A stretch of 64,000 bases of DNA from Synergistaceae bacterium UBA1358 (GTDB lineage Bacteria > Synergistota > Synergistia > Synergistales > Synergistaceae), in assembly GCA_002306075.1 (NCBI GenBank), contig DBRW01000030.1, positions 1 to 64,000 on the forward strand, read 5' to 3'. A program made the translations under genes and the position numbers. The notes beneath the pieces were generated by a model that saw nothing but the letters and a program-made list of their open reading frames with translations, had not been told where the DNA came from and made no database searches. Below, piece after piece: positions 15,831-26,678 of the stretch (its first letter is position 1; every line of letters begins with the position of its first letter).

Positions 15831-16841
15831 ATGGCAAAAGTATATTATGACCGCGACGCAGATCTTAGTTTTCTCGATGGAAAGACGATAACGATAATCG
15901 GCTACGGCAGCCAGGGACACGCACATGCTCAGAACCTCCGCGACAGCGGAGCGAAGGTGATAGTTGCCCTCCACGCGGGAAGCAAATCATGGGCCACCGC
16001 CGAGAAGGACGGCTTCGCGGTCTGCACAGTTGCGGAAGCAGCAAAAAAATCAGATGTGATGATGTTCCTCATGCCCGACCATCTGCAGGCTTCGATATAT
16101 AAAAACGAAGTGCTCCCCAATCTTAAGAAAGGCGCAAAACTTGCCTTCGCGCACGGATTCGCGGTCCATTTCGGACAGATCGTGCCCGAACCCGACCGCG
16201 ACGTCTTTATGGTAGCGCCCAAAGGGCCAGGCCACATGGTCCGCCATATGTACAAAGAGGGAAAGGGCGTTCCCTGCCTTATCGCGATCTATCAGGACGC
16301 ATCGGGAAAGGCGAAGGAGTTCGCGCTGGCATATGCTTCCGGTGTAGGCGGAGGAAGAGCGGGGATCATCGAGACGACCTTCCGTGAAGAGACCGAAACG
16401 GACCTCTTCGGTGAACAGGCTGTCCTGTGCGGCGGAGTGAGCGAACTCATGCAGGCCGGATATCAGACTCTGGTAGATGCCGGTTATCAGCCTGAGATGG
16501 CATACTTCGAGTGCATCAACGAACTCAAACTGATCGTTGACATGGTGTTCGAAGGCGGACTCAGCTGGATGCGCTACTCGGTCAGCGACACGGCAAAATA
16601 CGGGGATATGATCGCAGGACCCAGAGTGATCGGAGAAGAGTCTAAGAAGGCCATGAAGCAGCTGCTCAAGGAGATCCAGGACGGGACCTTCGCGCGCGAC
16701 TGGATACTTGAGAACCAGACAGGACGCCCCCGCATGAAAAAATGGGCAAAGGCAGCTCAGGAAGCCGACTGCGAGGCAGTAGGAAAAGAGCTCCGCAAGA
16801 TGATGCCCTGGATGGAACAGAAAGAAGTACCCAAGTTCTAA
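15831..16841 (+). CDS. ilvC: Ketol-acid reductoisomerase, class I
   Basis: 336 residues from ATG 15831 (AAGGAG ten bases upstream; an in-frame TTG 36 bases earlier is unlikely). [13 protein letters not shown] is the Rossmann nucleotide loop; KGPGHMVR and the C-terminal all-helical domain with [17 protein letters not shown] carry the two magnesium sites. It converts acetolactate or acetohydroxybutyrate to the dihydroxy acids. Length fits the short class I enzyme. Second gene of the ilv-leu operon. Confidence 0.96.
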   Translation: MAKVYYDRDADLSFLDGKTITIIGYGSQGHAHAQNLRDSGAKVIVALHAGSKSWATAEKDGFAVCTVAEAAKKSDVMMFLMPDHLQASIYKNEVLPNLKKGAKLAFAHGFAVHFGQIVPEPDRDVFMVAPKGPGHMVRHMYKEGKGVPCLIAIYQDASGKAKEFALAYASGVGGGRAGIIETTFREETETDLFGEQAVLCGGVSELMQAGYQTLVDAGYQPEMAYFECINELKLIVDMVFEGGLSWMRYSVSDTAKYGDMIAGPRVIGEESKKAMKQLLKEIQDGTFARDWILENQTGRPRMKKWAKAAQEADCEAVGKELRKMMPWMEQKEVPKF

Positions 16842-16975
16842 ACAATAACGGAGCGACGGGAATCATAAGGGCCGGGCGGCATAGATCACAGTGCAGATGA
16901 AAGAGATATCCGCCCGCTCCTCGCTTCTCACGGCGAATCAGCCGATCCCACTACCTAGGTAAAGGAGAGAACGAC

Positions 16976-18529
16976 ATGATCGATCGAGTACGAATTTTCG
17001 ACACGACACTGAGAGACGGAGAACAGGCTGCCAGGATCAACCTGAACAAGGGCGAGAAACTGCAGATAGCCCGCCAGCTTGCCCGACTTGGCGTCGACGT
17101 CATAGAGGCGGGTTTCCCCGCTTCGTCACCCGGCGACTTTGAATCCGTACAGGCAATAGCCCGTGAGATAAAAGGCCCGATCATAGCGGGTCTTGCGAGG
17201 ACCAGAGCTGAGGATATCAGGAGTGCCGCGGAAGCCGTAAAGGACGCGGAGCACCCCCGTATACACACATTCATAGCAACAAGCCCCATACACATGGAGT
17301 ATAAGCTCAAGCTGGACAAGGAAGGCGTGCTTGCGGAGGTCCGCAGCGGAGTCAGCCTGGCAAAGTCACTTATAGACGACGTTGAATTCTCGGCAGAGGA
17401 TGCAAGCCGCTCCGAGATGTCCTTCCTGATAGAAGTCTTCAGGACCGCGGTCGAATGCGGCGCAACTACGCTCAACATCCCTGACACTGTAGGATATGCC
17501 CAGCCCGACGAGTTTTATGCCTTTGTGAAAGAGATAATCAAGGGTGTCAATCCTCCCGAAAATGTTGTCTGGTCGGTACACTGCCACAACGACCTCGGCC
17601 TTGGGGTAGCGAACTCGCTTGCAGCTGTGAGGGCAGGCGCGAGGCAGGTCGAATGCACTATAAACGGCCTTGGAGAGCGTGCGGGCAACGCCTCTATGGA
17701 AGAGATAGTTATGGCGCTCAACACCAGGGCAGACCAGTATCCGGCAAAAACAGCGATCGACACTACAAAGCTTTACAGCACCAGCAAGCTCGTATCTCAC
17801 CTGACCGGAGTCATGGTGCAGCCAAACAAGGCGATCGTGGGGCTGAACGCTTTTTCTCATGAGGCAGGCATACACCAGCACGGAATGCTCTGCAACAGGG
17901 CCACATACGAGATCATGACACCGGAGACCGTCGGTGCCCCGGCCTCAGATCTCTTCCTCGGAAAGCACTCCGGACGCCACGCATTCAGGGACAGGCTCGA
18001 GAGCATGGGTTATCAGCTCTCAAAGGAAGACATCGAAACCGGCTTTAAGTACTTCAAGGAACTGTGCGACAAGAAAAAAGACGTAAGCGACGGAGACATC
18101 GAGGCACTGATACTCGACAGGGTACTCTCTTTCGTTCCTGAAAGAAGATATGTTCTCAAAGACTATGCCGTCCACGTAGGGACAGGAAGCAAACCTACGG
18201 CAAGCGTGACCCTCACCTCGGGAGATGTTGACTATACCGAGGCAGCGGTCGGCAACGGACCCGTAGACGCGTCCTACAACGCTGTGAAGAAGATCCTCGG
18301 ATTCTCCCCTCAGCTTAAGGGCTTCAGGATCGGCGCCACCAGCGAACGTTCCGATGCTCAGGGCGAGACCAGGATAGTGCTCCACTACAAGGACATCCAG
18401 GCTCAGGGACGCGGCACGAGCACCGACGTCATCGAATCATCGATCCGCGCATATGTGGACGCGATAAACAGACTGTACGCAGCAGCTGCGGCAAAGGAGA
18501 TAAAGCTCAATGGCAATGACTCTCGCTGA
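16976..18529 (+). CDS. leuA: 2-Isopropylmalate synthase
   Basis: 517 residues. Catalytic TIM barrel: DTTLRDGEQ at the N-terminus, [13 protein letters not shown] (metal His pair), [14 protein letters not shown] and [13 protein letters not shown]. The LeuA dimer (leucine-allosteric) domain fills the C-terminus from about 390, with [15 protein letters not shown] and [23 protein letters not shown]. It condenses acetyl-CoA with 2-oxoisovalerate, the committed step to leucine. The C-terminal domain indicates leucine feedback. AAAGGAGAG precedes the ATG. A homocitrate or citramalate synthase role is less likely given leuCDB next door. Confidence 0.95.
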   Translation: MIDRVRIFDTTLRDGEQAARINLNKGEKLQIARQLARLGVDVIEAGFPASSPGDFESVQAIAREIKGPIIAGLARTRAEDIRSAAEAVKDAEHPRIHTFIATSPIHMEYKLKLDKEGVLAEVRSGVSLAKSLIDDVEFSAEDASRSEMSFLIEVFRTAVECGATTLNIPDTVGYAQPDEFYAFVKEIIKGVNPPENVVWSVHCHNDLGLGVANSLAAVRAGARQVECTINGLGERAGNASMEEIVMALNTRADQYPAKTAIDTTKLYSTSKLVSHLTGVMVQPNKAIVGLNAFSHEAGIHQHGMLCNRATYEIMTPETVGAPASDLFLGKHSGRHAFRDRLESMGYQLSKEDIETGFKYFKELCDKKKDVSDGDIEALILDRVLSFVPERRYVLKDYAVHVGTGSKPTASVTLTSGDVDYTEAAVGNGPVDASYNAVKKILGFSPQLKGFRIGATSERSDAQGETRIVLHYKDIQAQGRGTSTDVIESSIRAYVDAINRLYAAAAAKEIKLNGNDSR

Positions 18530-19769
18530 GGCGATAATAGCAAAACATACCAAGGATCCTGTCGAGGCGGGAGCTATCTGCCGCGTGAACGTTGACTTCG
18601 CTTTCACGAACGACATAACGGGACCTCCCGCGATAAAAGAGTTCAGAAAAATGGGAGCCCAAAAGGTCTTCGATCCGCAGCGCTGTGCGGTCCTGCCTGA
18701 CCACTTTTCACCCGCCAAGGATATCGCTTCCGCTGAACAGATCAAGGAATGCCGTGAATTTGCGGAGGAACAGGGCATGCTGTTCTGGGAAGTCGGCAGA
18801 GTCGGGGTGGAACATACCTTCCTCCCCGAAAACGGACTGGTCCTCCCGGGCGAGATAGTGCTGGGCGCCGACAGCCACACCTGCACTCACGGAGCCATGG
18901 GTGCCCTTGCCACCGGTGTAGGCTCGACAGACCTCGCTGCGGCATGGGCGCTCGGAGAGACATGGCTGAGGGTCCCCGAAACGATGAAGGTATCTTACGA
19001 GGGTACTCCCTCCGAGTGGCTCTGCGGAAAGGACATGATCCTCGCGCTCATAGGGAAAATAGGAGTCGAGGGAGCCCGTTACATGGCTCTCGAGTTCCAC
19101 GGCGATGCGCTTGAGGGACTGGGGCTTGACGACCGGTTCACCCTCTCGAACATGGCTATCGAGGCCGGGGGAAAGACCGGACTCATCAACCCCGATGACA
19201 AGCTCCTGGAATACGCCCGTGACCGTGCCGCCAGGCCCTTTGAACCGCTCTTTGCCGACAGGGACGCATCGTATGCAGGCTCAGTCACGATAAATGTGAG
19301 CGACATGGAGCCAATGGTCGCCATGCCCCATCTTCCGGAAAACGTAAAGCCCGTATCAGAAGTCTCGGGAACACATGTCGACCAGGTCTTCATAGGATCA
19401 TGCACAAACGGCAGGATCAGCGACTTAAGAAGCGCAGCGAAGGTCCTCAAGGGGAAAAAAGTACATAATAAGACAAGGCTCATGATCATACCGGCATCTT
19501 ACGAGGTTTACCGCCAGGCAATGAAGGAAGGCCTTTTCGACATATTCCTCGACGCGGGCGCGGCGATCTCGACACCAAGCTGCGGTCCGTGCCTTGGCGG
19601 ACACCTAGGCATACTTGCCGCAGACGAACGCTGCATATCTACAAGCAACAGAAATTTCGTAGGCAGGATGGGATCCCCGAAAAGCGAAGTCGTACTCTCA
19701 GGACCCATGGTAGCGGCGGCTTCGGCTGTAGCGGGCCACATCTGCCATCCGAAGGAAATAACGGGCTAG
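18510..19769 (+). CDS. leuC: 3-Isopropylmalate dehydratase, large subunit
   Basis: 419 residues, overlapping leuA by 20 bases. Aconitase-fold motifs [23 protein letters not shown] and the Fe-S Cys set: IGSCTNG, then SCGPCLGGH. This is the shorter archaeal/HACN-like type of LeuC (about 420 residues, not 465). With LeuD it isomerises 2- to 3-isopropylmalate. Enzymes of this class can also act on homoaconitate or citramalate, but the operon places it in leucine synthesis. Confidence 0.93.
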   Translation: MAMTLAEAIIAKHTKDPVEAGAICRVNVDFAFTNDITGPPAIKEFRKMGAQKVFDPQRCAVLPDHFSPAKDIASAEQIKECREFAEEQGMLFWEVGRVGVEHTFLPENGLVLPGEIVLGADSHTCTHGAMGALATGVGSTDLAAAWALGETWLRVPETMKVSYEGTPSEWLCGKDMILALIGKIGVEGARYMALEFHGDALEGLGLDDRFTLSNMAIEAGGKTGLINPDDKLLEYARDRAARPFEPLFADRDASYAGSVTINVSDMEPMVAMPHLPENVKPVSEVSGTHVDQVFIGSCTNGRISDLRSAAKVLKGKKVHNKTRLMIIPASYEVYRQAMKEGLFDIFLDAGAAISTPSCGPCLGGHLGILAADERCISTSNRNFVGRMGSPKSEVVLSGPMVAAASAVAGHICHPKEITG

Positions 19770-19780
19770 GGGGCATGGAG

Positions 19781-20278
19781 ATGGAGACGATCTTAAAAGG
19801 AAAAGCGTGGGTATACGGCGACAATGTTGACACGGATGTCATCATCCCCGCAAGGTATCTTGTCACCAGCGACGAAAGATCACTTGCCGCCCACTGCATG
19901 GAAGACATAGACGCCTCTTACGCCGGAGGAGTAGTGAAGGGCGACATGATCGTAGCCGGAAACAACTTTGGCTGCGGATCCAGCAGGGAACATGCCCCGA
20001 TAGCCATAAAGGGCTCAGGGGCCTCCTGTGTGATAGCCAGATCATTCGCGCGCATATTTTACCGCAATGCGATAAACATCGGCCTCCCGATACTTGAATG
20101 TACGGAGACCGGGCGGATAACGAAAGACGATATCATAGAGGTGGATCTGGCAAAAGGGACGATAACAAACAGGACGAAGGGCGAGACATACAACGCAAAA
20201 CCCTTTCCCGATTTTCTCCAGAACCTGATCGGCCTTGGAGGTCTCGTACCTTACGTCAGGGCAAGACTATCTGAATAA
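19781..20278 (+). CDS. leuD: 3-Isopropylmalate dehydratase, small subunit
   Basis: 165 residues from ATG 19781, chosen because GGGGG lies seven bases upstream; an ATG at 19775 is possible. The protein starts with a typical [22 protein letters not shown], followed by [14 protein letters not shown], the substrate-binding swivel-domain signature. It pairs with the LeuC encoded 11 bases upstream. Length matches the short LeuD that partners the 420-residue LeuC type. Confidence 0.94.
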   Translation: METILKGKAWVYGDNVDTDVIIPARYLVTSDERSLAAHCMEDIDASYAGGVVKGDMIVAGNNFGCGSSREHAPIAIKGSGASCVIARSFARIFYRNAINIGLPILECTETGRITKDDIIEVDLAKGTITNRTKGETYNAKPFPDFLQNLIGLGGLVPYVRARLSE

Positions 20279-20292
20279 GGGGCGACAGAGAG

Positions 20293-21423
20293 ATGAAAAA
20301 ATATAAAATAGCGGTCATTCCGGGCGACGGAATAGGCCCGGAAGTCATAGGCGAAGCGATCAAAGTTCTGGACAGGTGCGGGGAAAAATTCTCATTCTCT
20401 TTCGAATGGGAGAAATTCCCTTACGGGGCAGGGCACTACCTTGCCACCGGCGAAGTGATGCCGGAAGAGGCGATGGAGCATATGTCCCGTTGCGACGCCA
20501 TGCTCCTCGGAGCCATCGGCGACCCCCGGGTAAAGCCTGGCATACTTGAACAGGGCATACTCCTTGCCTTTCGTTTTTACTTTGATCAGTATGTGAATCT
20601 GCGCCCGGCCTTTTCACTGCCTAAGGTGCATACCCCTGTCGACCTGAAGGGGACGAAGATGGACTCCGTGGTGGTTCGTGAAAACACTGAGGACCTCTAT
20701 ATGTGCATCGGAGGAACTACTGAGACCGGGGAACTTGAGCTTCCTGTGGAAGTCAGCAGGGGCAGCTATGAACTCAAAGGCAGGATGAGCCTTAAGACTG
20801 ACCCGGCATGTCCCTTCGCTGCCCAGGCCGCCATAAACAGCAGGCTCGGAGTTGAGAGGATAACCAGATATGCCTGTGAGCTCGCAAAAAAGCGCGATGA
20901 GGATACCGTAACTGTTGTATCAAAATCCAACGCAGTATCGGCCCTCTACGGATTCTTCGAGGAAAACGCGAAGAGGGTCATGGCAGATGAATATCCCGAG
21001 CTGAAATATGCCATGGTAAACGTGGATGCACTATGCTATCACCTGGTCCGCAATCCAGCGGCATATGGGGTCCTTCTCTGCCCCAACCTGTTCGGCGACA
21101 TAATCAGCGACCTCCAGGCGGGCCTTGCGGGAGGGCTGGGGACAGCTGCAGGAGGAAACATCGGGGACGGCCTCTCGATGTTTGAACCTGTACACGGATC
21201 GGCTCCCGACATAGCCGGGACAGGCAGAGCCAACCCTGTAGCGGCAATACTTTCAGGAGCTCTGATGCTGGAACATCTTGGCGAGGCAGACGCTTCAAAG
21301 ACCGTAAACAGCGCCGTGTCGGATTTCCTTGAAAATGCCCTGGAAAGTGAGCTGCCCTTTGAATTCGGAGGAAAAGCCTCTTTCGAAGAGGTCGGAGAAA
21401 AGATCAGGAAGTACATCAGGTAA
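20293..21423 (+). CDS. leuB: 3-Isopropylmalate dehydrogenase (isocitrate/tartrate dehydrogenase-like)
   Basis: 376 residues. Beta-decarboxylating dehydrogenase: IPGDGIGPEV, the catalytic VVVRENTEDLY, LCPNLFGDIISDLQAG and FEPVHGSAPDIAG. Position in the leu operon makes LeuB the natural call. However, RENTEDLY is the form seen in isocitrate, homoisocitrate and tartrate dehydrogenases (LeuB usually has REL-x-GG-x-YFG), and the substrate helix reads QGILLAFRFYFDQYVNLRP, as in tartrate dehydrogenase-like enzymes. It may be a LeuB recruited from that branch, with a broad or altered substrate range. It uses NAD presumably. Confidence 0.82.
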   Translation: MKKYKIAVIPGDGIGPEVIGEAIKVLDRCGEKFSFSFEWEKFPYGAGHYLATGEVMPEEAMEHMSRCDAMLLGAIGDPRVKPGILEQGILLAFRFYFDQYVNLRPAFSLPKVHTPVDLKGTKMDSVVVRENTEDLYMCIGGTTETGELELPVEVSRGSYELKGRMSLKTDPACPFAAQAAINSRLGVERITRYACELAKKRDEDTVTVVSKSNAVSALYGFFEENAKRVMADEYPELKYAMVNVDALCYHLVRNPAAYGVLLCPNLFGDIISDLQAGLAGGLGTAAGGNIGDGLSMFEPVHGSAPDIAGTGRANPVAAILSGALMLEHLGEADASKTVNSAVSDFLENALESELPFEFGGKASFEEVGEKIRKYIR

Positions 21424-21484
21424 TTTTATTGTCAGCCCCGGCAAGGGGCGGAAGACGGTCGTTCTACAATAGGAGGTATATCCA

Positions 21485-23167
21485 ATGGCAAAGATGAACG
21501 GAGCCCAAATGGTGGTCAAGTCCCTTGAAGCAGAAGGAGTGGACACGATATTCGGACTGCCCGGCGGAACTGTTATCCACCTTTATGACGCAATATATGA
21601 TTCAAAGATCAACCATGTCCTGATGCGCCATGAACAGGCAGCTTCGCATGCAGCTGACGGATACGCCAGAGTAAGCGGGAAACCCGGCGTATGCATTGCA
21701 ACATCAGGCCCCGGGGCGACTAACCTTGTGACCGGGATCGCTACTGCAAACCTGGACTCCGTTCCGATGGTCGCGATCACGGGACAGGTGGCCACGACCA
21801 TGATAGGGACAGACGCTTTCCAGGAGGCAGATATAATGGGAGCCACTATTCCTCTCGTAAAGCACAGCATGCAGGTCCGTACGCCCGAACAGATACCGGT
21901 CGCTGTGAAAAAAGCCTTTTACATAGCATCGACAGGCAGGCCCGGTCCGGTTCTGATAGATGTCCCTGCCGACGTGCAGAAGGGTTTCGGGGAGTTCAAA
22001 TATCCCCAAAGCATAAGCTTTCCCGGGTACGACCCGGAAAGGGGAGCAGACCTGAGCCAACTTGACGCGGCAGTTTCCCTCCTCGAGCATGCGGAGAGAC
22101 CGGTCATCTTTGCGGGAGGCGGAGTGATCAGGTCAGGTGCGGCGGGAAAACTTACAGAGCTCGCTGAAAAACTTGAAATACCCGTAGTCACATCGCTGCT
22201 CGGAAAGGGATCGTTCCCTGAATCTCATCCTCTTGGTCTTTCTTTGGGAATGGCAGGAATGCACGGACACCCCGTAGCGAACAGGGCATTGATGACGGCT
22301 GACGTTATACTCGCGGTCGGTTCGCGTTTCAGCGACAGGAGCACGGGAAAGAGGTCGAGCTTCGCATCGGAGGCAAAGATAATACACATCGACCTGGACC
22401 CCGCTGAGATAGACAAGGCAATAGAGTCCGAGGTCTGGCTTGTTGGCGATGCGGGAAAGATAATCGACGCGATCAGAAAGTCCATCAGCAAAAAATATTT
22501 CGACAGGTCACACTGGCTTGAGGAGCTTGAACTGATCCGTCAGAAGGAACCTCTTCCCAGAAATGAATATGCGGGGGAGATAGCCCCATGGCAGGTCATA
22601 GAAACGCTGAGGGAGATAACCGGAGGAAAGTCCGTCCTGACGACTGAGGTTGGTCAGCACCAGATGTGGGCTGCACTCCACTACAAGGTGGAAGAACCTC
22701 GCCGTTTTGTCACTTCCGGAGGTCTGGGCACAATGGGTTTCGGCTTCCCGTCAGCGATAGGAGCAGCTCTCGCCTGCCCGGGTCAGCATGTATGCTGTAT
22801 AGCGGGCGACGGCAGTTTTATGATGAACATACAGGAACTCGACACCTGTGCGCGTTACAATATACCCGTAAAGGTTTTTATCCTCAACAACTCCTGCCTT
22901 GGCATGGTCCGCCAGTGGCAGCAGCTCTTCTATGAGCACCGCTACTCGAATACCATCTACAACCGGAATCCCGATTTCGTAAAGATAGCAGAGGGTATGG
23001 GAGTCAGCGGCTTCTCGGCAACAAGGCCCGAGGAGATAAGGAAAACGATAGAGGCTGCCCTGAAGGTGCCCGGGCCTGCACTTGTGGACTTCAGGATACC
23101 GCAGGGCGCGCTGGTCCTTCCGATGGTACCGCCGGGCGGATCGATAGACAAGATGATACTGAACTGA
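21485..23167 (+). CDS. ilvB: Acetolactate synthase, large catalytic subunit
   Basis: 560 residues, TPP enzyme with three domains. The N-terminal Pyr domain has [18 protein letters not shown] and the catalytic Glu in [17 protein letters not shown]. The PP domain has the TPP/Mg motif [29 protein letters not shown] (GDG...NN). It condenses pyruvate with pyruvate or 2-oxobutyrate. AGGAGG precedes the ATG. Its regulatory subunit is at the head of the operon rather than next to it. Confidence 0.96.
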   Translation: MAKMNGAQMVVKSLEAEGVDTIFGLPGGTVIHLYDAIYDSKINHVLMRHEQAASHAADGYARVSGKPGVCIATSGPGATNLVTGIATANLDSVPMVAITGQVATTMIGTDAFQEADIMGATIPLVKHSMQVRTPEQIPVAVKKAFYIASTGRPGPVLIDVPADVQKGFGEFKYPQSISFPGYDPERGADLSQLDAAVSLLEHAERPVIFAGGGVIRSGAAGKLTELAEKLEIPVVTSLLGKGSFPESHPLGLSLGMAGMHGHPVANRALMTADVILAVGSRFSDRSTGKRSSFASEAKIIHIDLDPAEIDKAIESEVWLVGDAGKIIDAIRKSISKKYFDRSHWLEELELIRQKEPLPRNEYAGEIAPWQVIETLREITGGKSVLTTEVGQHQMWAALHYKVEEPRRFVTSGGLGTMGFGFPSAIGAALACPGQHVCCIAGDGSFMMNIQELDTCARYNIPVKVFILNNSCLGMVRQWQQLFYEHRYSNTIYNRNPDFVKIAEGMGVSGFSATRPEEIRKTIEAALKVPGPALVDFRIPQGALVLPMVPPGGSIDKMILN

Positions 23168-23183
23168 GGGGAAGGATCCGGAA

Positions 23184-24854
23184 ATGAACAGCGACAAAGC
23201 AAAAAAAGGTTATCAGAGAAGCCCGCACCGCTCCCTGCTGAAGGCTGCGGGATACACTGACTGGGAAATAGAACGCCCATGGATAGGGGTCGCGAATTCC
23301 TATAACGCAATAATCCCCGGACATGTCCATCTGAAGACCATTACAGAGGCAGTGAAGGCAGGGATATACGCAGCAGGCGGACTACCGATCGAATTTCCCG
23401 TGATCGGCGTCTGCGACGGCATTGCAATGAACCACGAGGGAATGAAGTTCTCCCTTCCCAGCCGCGAGCTGATCATGGATTCAATAGAGATAATGGCAAA
23501 GGGACACGCATTCGACGGACTTGTCCTGGTAACGAACTGCGACAAGATCGTCCCCGGCATGGCAATGGCCGCGGCAAAGCTGAACCTTCCGTCTGTTGTC
23601 ATCTCCGGAGGGCCGATGATGGCCGGCACAATTAAGGGGAGGGTCCTGGACCTCAACAGCGTCTTCGAGGGCGTCGGGATGAAGGCTGCGGGCAAGATTT
23701 CGGATGAAGAGCTCAGGGACGTGGAAGACAACGCCTGCCCCGGATGCGGATCCTGCTCGGGGATGTTTACAGCAAACACCATGAACTGCATGATGGAGGC
23801 CCTGGGGCTTGGACTTACGGGAAACGGCACCATACCGGCAGTACATGCGGGCCGTGTGCGCCTTGCTAAGGACGCGGGGCGGGCCGTGATGGGTCTGATA
23901 GAGAAAAACATCAGGCCGAGGGACATCCTCACCATGAAAGCTTTTGAAAACGCACTTGCGGTGGATCTGGCGCTCGGAGGTTCCACCAACACTTCTCTTC
24001 ACCTTCCTGCCATAGCATGGGCAGCCGGCCTTAAACTTCCCCTTGAACTCTTCAACGAGATCGGCGCGAGGGTCCCGCACCTATGCTCGATGAGCCCCGG
24101 AGGCCATCACCACATAGAAGACCTCTGGCAGGCCGGCGGCGTTGAGGGACTCATGGCAAGGCTGCTTGAAAAGGGACTCATCCACGGAGAACTGATCACA
24201 GTGACCGGCAGAAGCGTCAGAGAGAACCTAAGCAAGGCAAAGGTCGTGAACGACAACGTCATCCGCCCTGTCGAAGACCCCTACCATAAGGAGGGAGGAC
24301 TGGCCTTCATCAAGGGCACCCTCGCTCCTCTGGGCGCCATAGTAAAGCAGTCCGCGGTACTTCCCGAGATGCTTGTACACGAGGGCCCTGCACGGGTCTT
24401 CGACTGCGAGGAAGATGCAAGCAAGGCCATCCTTAACAACGGGATAAATGACGGAGACGTCGTAGTCATCCGTTTCGAAGGACCAAAGGGAGGGCCCGGT
24501 ATGCGCGAGATGCTCACGCCGACCTCGGCGATAATGGGGCAGGGTAAGGGAGGAACAGTAGCCCTTATCACAGATGGCCGATTCTCGGGAGCCACAAGGG
24601 GCGCCTCGATCGGGCATGTCTCTCCGGAAGCTGCAGTGGGCGGGCCGATCGGACTCGTTGAAGAGGGGGACATCATATCGATCGACATCCCCGCCAAAAG
24701 GCTCGACCTCAAGGTGAGTGAGGAAGTCCTTGCAAGAAGAAGGGAAAAATTCGTACCCTGGGTACAGCCGGTGGAGAGTCCCTTCCTAACAAGGTACAGG
24801 GAATTTGCAAGCTCCGGCGTAGAGGGCGCCGTACTGAGGGATAAACCACTGTAA
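23184..24854 (+). CDS. ilvD: Dihydroxy-acid dehydratase
   Basis: 556 residues. Fe-S ligands and signature blocks: [26 protein letters not shown] and the C-terminal [24 protein letters not shown]. It converts the dihydroxy acids from IlvC to 2-oxo acids, the last common step before transamination. The Cys pattern suits an oxygen-labile [4Fe-4S] or a [2Fe-2S] form. Last gene of the operon; a terminator follows 37 bases after the stop. Confidence 0.96.
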   Translation: MNSDKAKKGYQRSPHRSLLKAAGYTDWEIERPWIGVANSYNAIIPGHVHLKTITEAVKAGIYAAGGLPIEFPVIGVCDGIAMNHEGMKFSLPSRELIMDSIEIMAKGHAFDGLVLVTNCDKIVPGMAMAAAKLNLPSVVISGGPMMAGTIKGRVLDLNSVFEGVGMKAAGKISDEELRDVEDNACPGCGSCSGMFTANTMNCMMEALGLGLTGNGTIPAVHAGRVRLAKDAGRAVMGLIEKNIRPRDILTMKAFENALAVDLALGGSTNTSLHLPAIAWAAGLKLPLELFNEIGARVPHLCSMSPGGHHHIEDLWQAGGVEGLMARLLEKGLIHGELITVTGRSVRENLSKAKVVNDNVIRPVEDPYHKEGGLAFIKGTLAPLGAIVKQSAVLPEMLVHEGPARVFDCEEDASKAILNNGINDGDVVVIRFEGPKGGPGMREMLTPTSAIMGQGKGGTVALITDGRFSGATRGASIGHVSPEAAVGGPIGLVEEGDIISIDIPAKRLDLKVSEEVLARRREKFVPWVQPVESPFLTRYREFASSGVEGAVLRDKPL

Positions 24855-24890
24855 AAGTTGCCGCTGTTTTGGCAAAGAGGATTTTAGAAT

Positions 24891-24930
24891 TATCAGGAGG
24901 TCTCGGACTCAGAGGCTTCCTGATATTTTT
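24891..24930 (+). terminator. Terminator of the ilv-leu operon
   Basis: TATCAGGA (24891-24898) pairs with TCCTGATA (24918-24925), with an inner CTC/GAG helix, followed by TTTTT. Confidence 0.75.
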
Positions 24931-24993
24931 ACCAAGCCTTGGAGGACAGATCTGAACCAATAAAAATTTTAATGCCCAATAATCGCAACAGTG

Positions 24994-25022
24994 TTGCAAA
25001 AAACCCGGGACTCTCTTATACT
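24994..25022 (+). promoter_or_regulatory. Promoter of the modABC operon
   Basis: TTGCAA (24994-24999), 17 bases, TATACT (25017-25022). Start near 25029, leaving about 33 bases of leader. That is too short for a cofactor riboswitch, and I see no ModE-type site. Confidence 0.65.
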
Positions 25023-25061
25023 CTCTTTGTTGATACTTAGTTGCAATAGGAGGTCTCTGAT

Positions 25062-25886
25062 ATGATCGTTCGAAAGTCTTTCAAGCTCTCTCTTATCTCC
25101 ATCTTAATATTGGCACTCTCTGTTTTCGCCTTTCCTCTGCATGCCAATGCGGGGACAACGCTGACTGTATTTGCAGCAGCATCCATGACGGAATCCATGA
25201 ATATGATCGCGGAAGCGTACAAAAAGTCGGCGCCTGATGTAAAGCTAGTCTACAATTTTGACTCCAGCGGCACCCTTAAGACGCAGATCGAGCAGGGCGC
25301 TGAGTGCGATATTTTCATATCCGCAGGCCAGAAGCAGATGAATCAGATCGACATAAAGGCAGATCCCAAAGTGAACACGAAAAAGCTTGACCTGGTTCTG
25401 GAAGGGACACGCTTCAACATCGTCTCCAACAAGGTCGTAATGGTGGTCCCCAAAGGACATAACCCGAAAGGGATCAGCGACTTCAGGGACGCGGTCACTG
25501 AAAAAGTTTTTATAATCGCGCTTGGGAACTCGGATGTTCCGGTAGGCCAATACTCGGAAGAGATCTACAAAAACCTGGGCCTTTGGGACAAACTTAAAAG
25601 CATGAACAAGATAAGCTACGCGAGCAATGTCAAGGAAGTGCTCTCACAGGTGGCTGCAGGTGCAGTCGACTGCGGCATAGTTTACAGCACGGATGCAGCA
25701 ACATCAAAGGGTGTTGATGTTGTCGCCGAAGCGCCAAAGGGAAGCCATAAGCCCATCACATACCCTGCCGCCATTTTGAAAAAAGCAAAAAACCCGGAAG
25801 CCGCAGCGGCATTCGTTGATTTTCTCAAGGGACCGGAAAGTTCAAAAATCTTTAACAAAATAGGATTTGCAGTTCCAGCCAAATAA
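25062..25886 (+). CDS. modA: Molybdate ABC importer, substrate-binding protein
   Basis: 274 residues. A Sec signal peptide ends near ANAG (residue 30). Mature start LTVFAAASMTESMNMIAEAYKK is diagnostic of ModA, with oxyanion-contacting Ser residues in AAASM and FDSSGTLKTQI, and later ALGNSDVPVGQY and GIVYSTDA. No lipobox, so free periplasmic. AGGAGG precedes the ATG. First of three mod genes, separated from modB by a stable hairpin. Molybdate is likely, but some ModA/WtpA proteins prefer tungstate. Confidence 0.92.
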   Translation: MIVRKSFKLSLISILILALSVFAFPLHANAGTTLTVFAAASMTESMNMIAEAYKKSAPDVKLVYNFDSSGTLKTQIEQGAECDIFISAGQKQMNQIDIKADPKVNTKKLDLVLEGTRFNIVSNKVVMVVPKGHNPKGISDFRDAVTEKVFIIALGNSDVPVGQYSEEIYKNLGLWDKLKSMNKISYASNVKEVLSQVAAGAVDCGIVYSTDAATSKGVDVVAEAPKGSHKPITYPAAILKKAKNPEAAAAFVDFLKGPESSKIFNKIGFAVPAK

Positions 25887-25902
25887 CAGGACCATGATCA
25901 AT

Positions 25903-25944
25903 AAGGAGTGGTCATGCCTTGATAAAAGGCCGACCGCTCCTTTT
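25903..25944 (+). terminator. Hairpin with T tail between modA and modB
   Basis: GGAGTGGTC (25905-25913) pairs with GACCGCTCC (25932-25940, one G-T pair), flanked by AA/TT and followed by TTTTCTTG. It probably reduces read-through or protects the modA message, so that the binding protein exceeds the membrane parts. Confidence 0.65.
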
Positions 25945-25970
25945 CTTGAATGACCGGATAGGGGTAAGAT

Positions 25971-26669
25971 ATGGACTGGTTCCCACTTTATAATTCGTTG
26001 CGGGTGGCATTGATCTCAACATTTTTTACTTTTTTTCTTGGTATTTTTGCCGCGCATTACATAGCGAAGACCCCCCGTTTTCTTAAAGGGCTGATCGACG
26101 GTGTCCTGACACTCCCTTTGGTCTTGCCTCCGACTGTCATCGGATTTTTTTTGCTTAAAATGATCGGACCGCTTGGGCCTTTAGGTTCAAGGGTCCTTGA
26201 AGTCTTTGGATTCAAGCTGACCATGACTTGGTATTCAGCAATTTTTGCAACAACGATAATATCTTTTCCTCTTATGTACCGTACTGCCCGCGGCGCCTTC
26301 GAGTCATTTGACAGCACGCTGCTTTACTCCGGACAGACCCTGGGCCTGTCGGACACATTCCTCTTCTGGCGGGTCATCATGCCGAACTGTAAACAGGGCA
26401 TACTTGCCGGTGCCGTACTGTCATTTGCACGCGCCCTCGGTGAGTTCGGCGCCACGACCATGGTAGCAGGCTATATCCCCGGGAGGACCGCAATAATTTC
26501 CACAACGGTATACCAGCTTTGGAGAGAAGGAAATGATGCACTTGCCTATAAGTGGGTGTTTATAAATCTTGTTATCTCGTTTATAGTGCTTACAGCTGTA
26601 AATATGCTTGAAAACCGTTATAAACAGCCTGTCGGTGCCGCCAAAAACCATTTCGACCATGAGGATTAG
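25971..26669 (+). CDS. modB: Molybdate ABC importer, permease
   Basis: 232 residues with five to six membrane segments. ModB features: PLVLPPTVIGFFLL near residue 50 and the EAA loop region GQTLGLSDTFLFWRVIMPNCKQG, followed by GALGEFGATTMVAG-type sequence (RALGEFGATTMVAGY). Ends nine bases before modC. It forms the membrane channel with ModA and ModC. Confidence 0.92.
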   Translation: MDWFPLYNSLRVALISTFFTFFLGIFAAHYIAKTPRFLKGLIDGVLTLPLVLPPTVIGFFLLKMIGPLGPLGSRVLEVFGFKLTMTWYSAIFATTIISFPLMYRTARGAFESFDSTLLYSGQTLGLSDTFLFWRVIMPNCKQGILAGAVLSFARALGEFGATTMVAGYIPGRTAIISTTVYQLWREGNDALAYKWVFINLVISFIVLTAVNMLENRYKQPVGAAKNHFDHED

Positions 26670-26678
26670 GGGCAGAAA

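Noticed and set aside
24931..25061. Molybdenum-cofactor riboswitch before modA
   Set aside because: Looked for the CTCCC...GGAAAGG core; absent, and the leader after the promoter is only about 33 bases.
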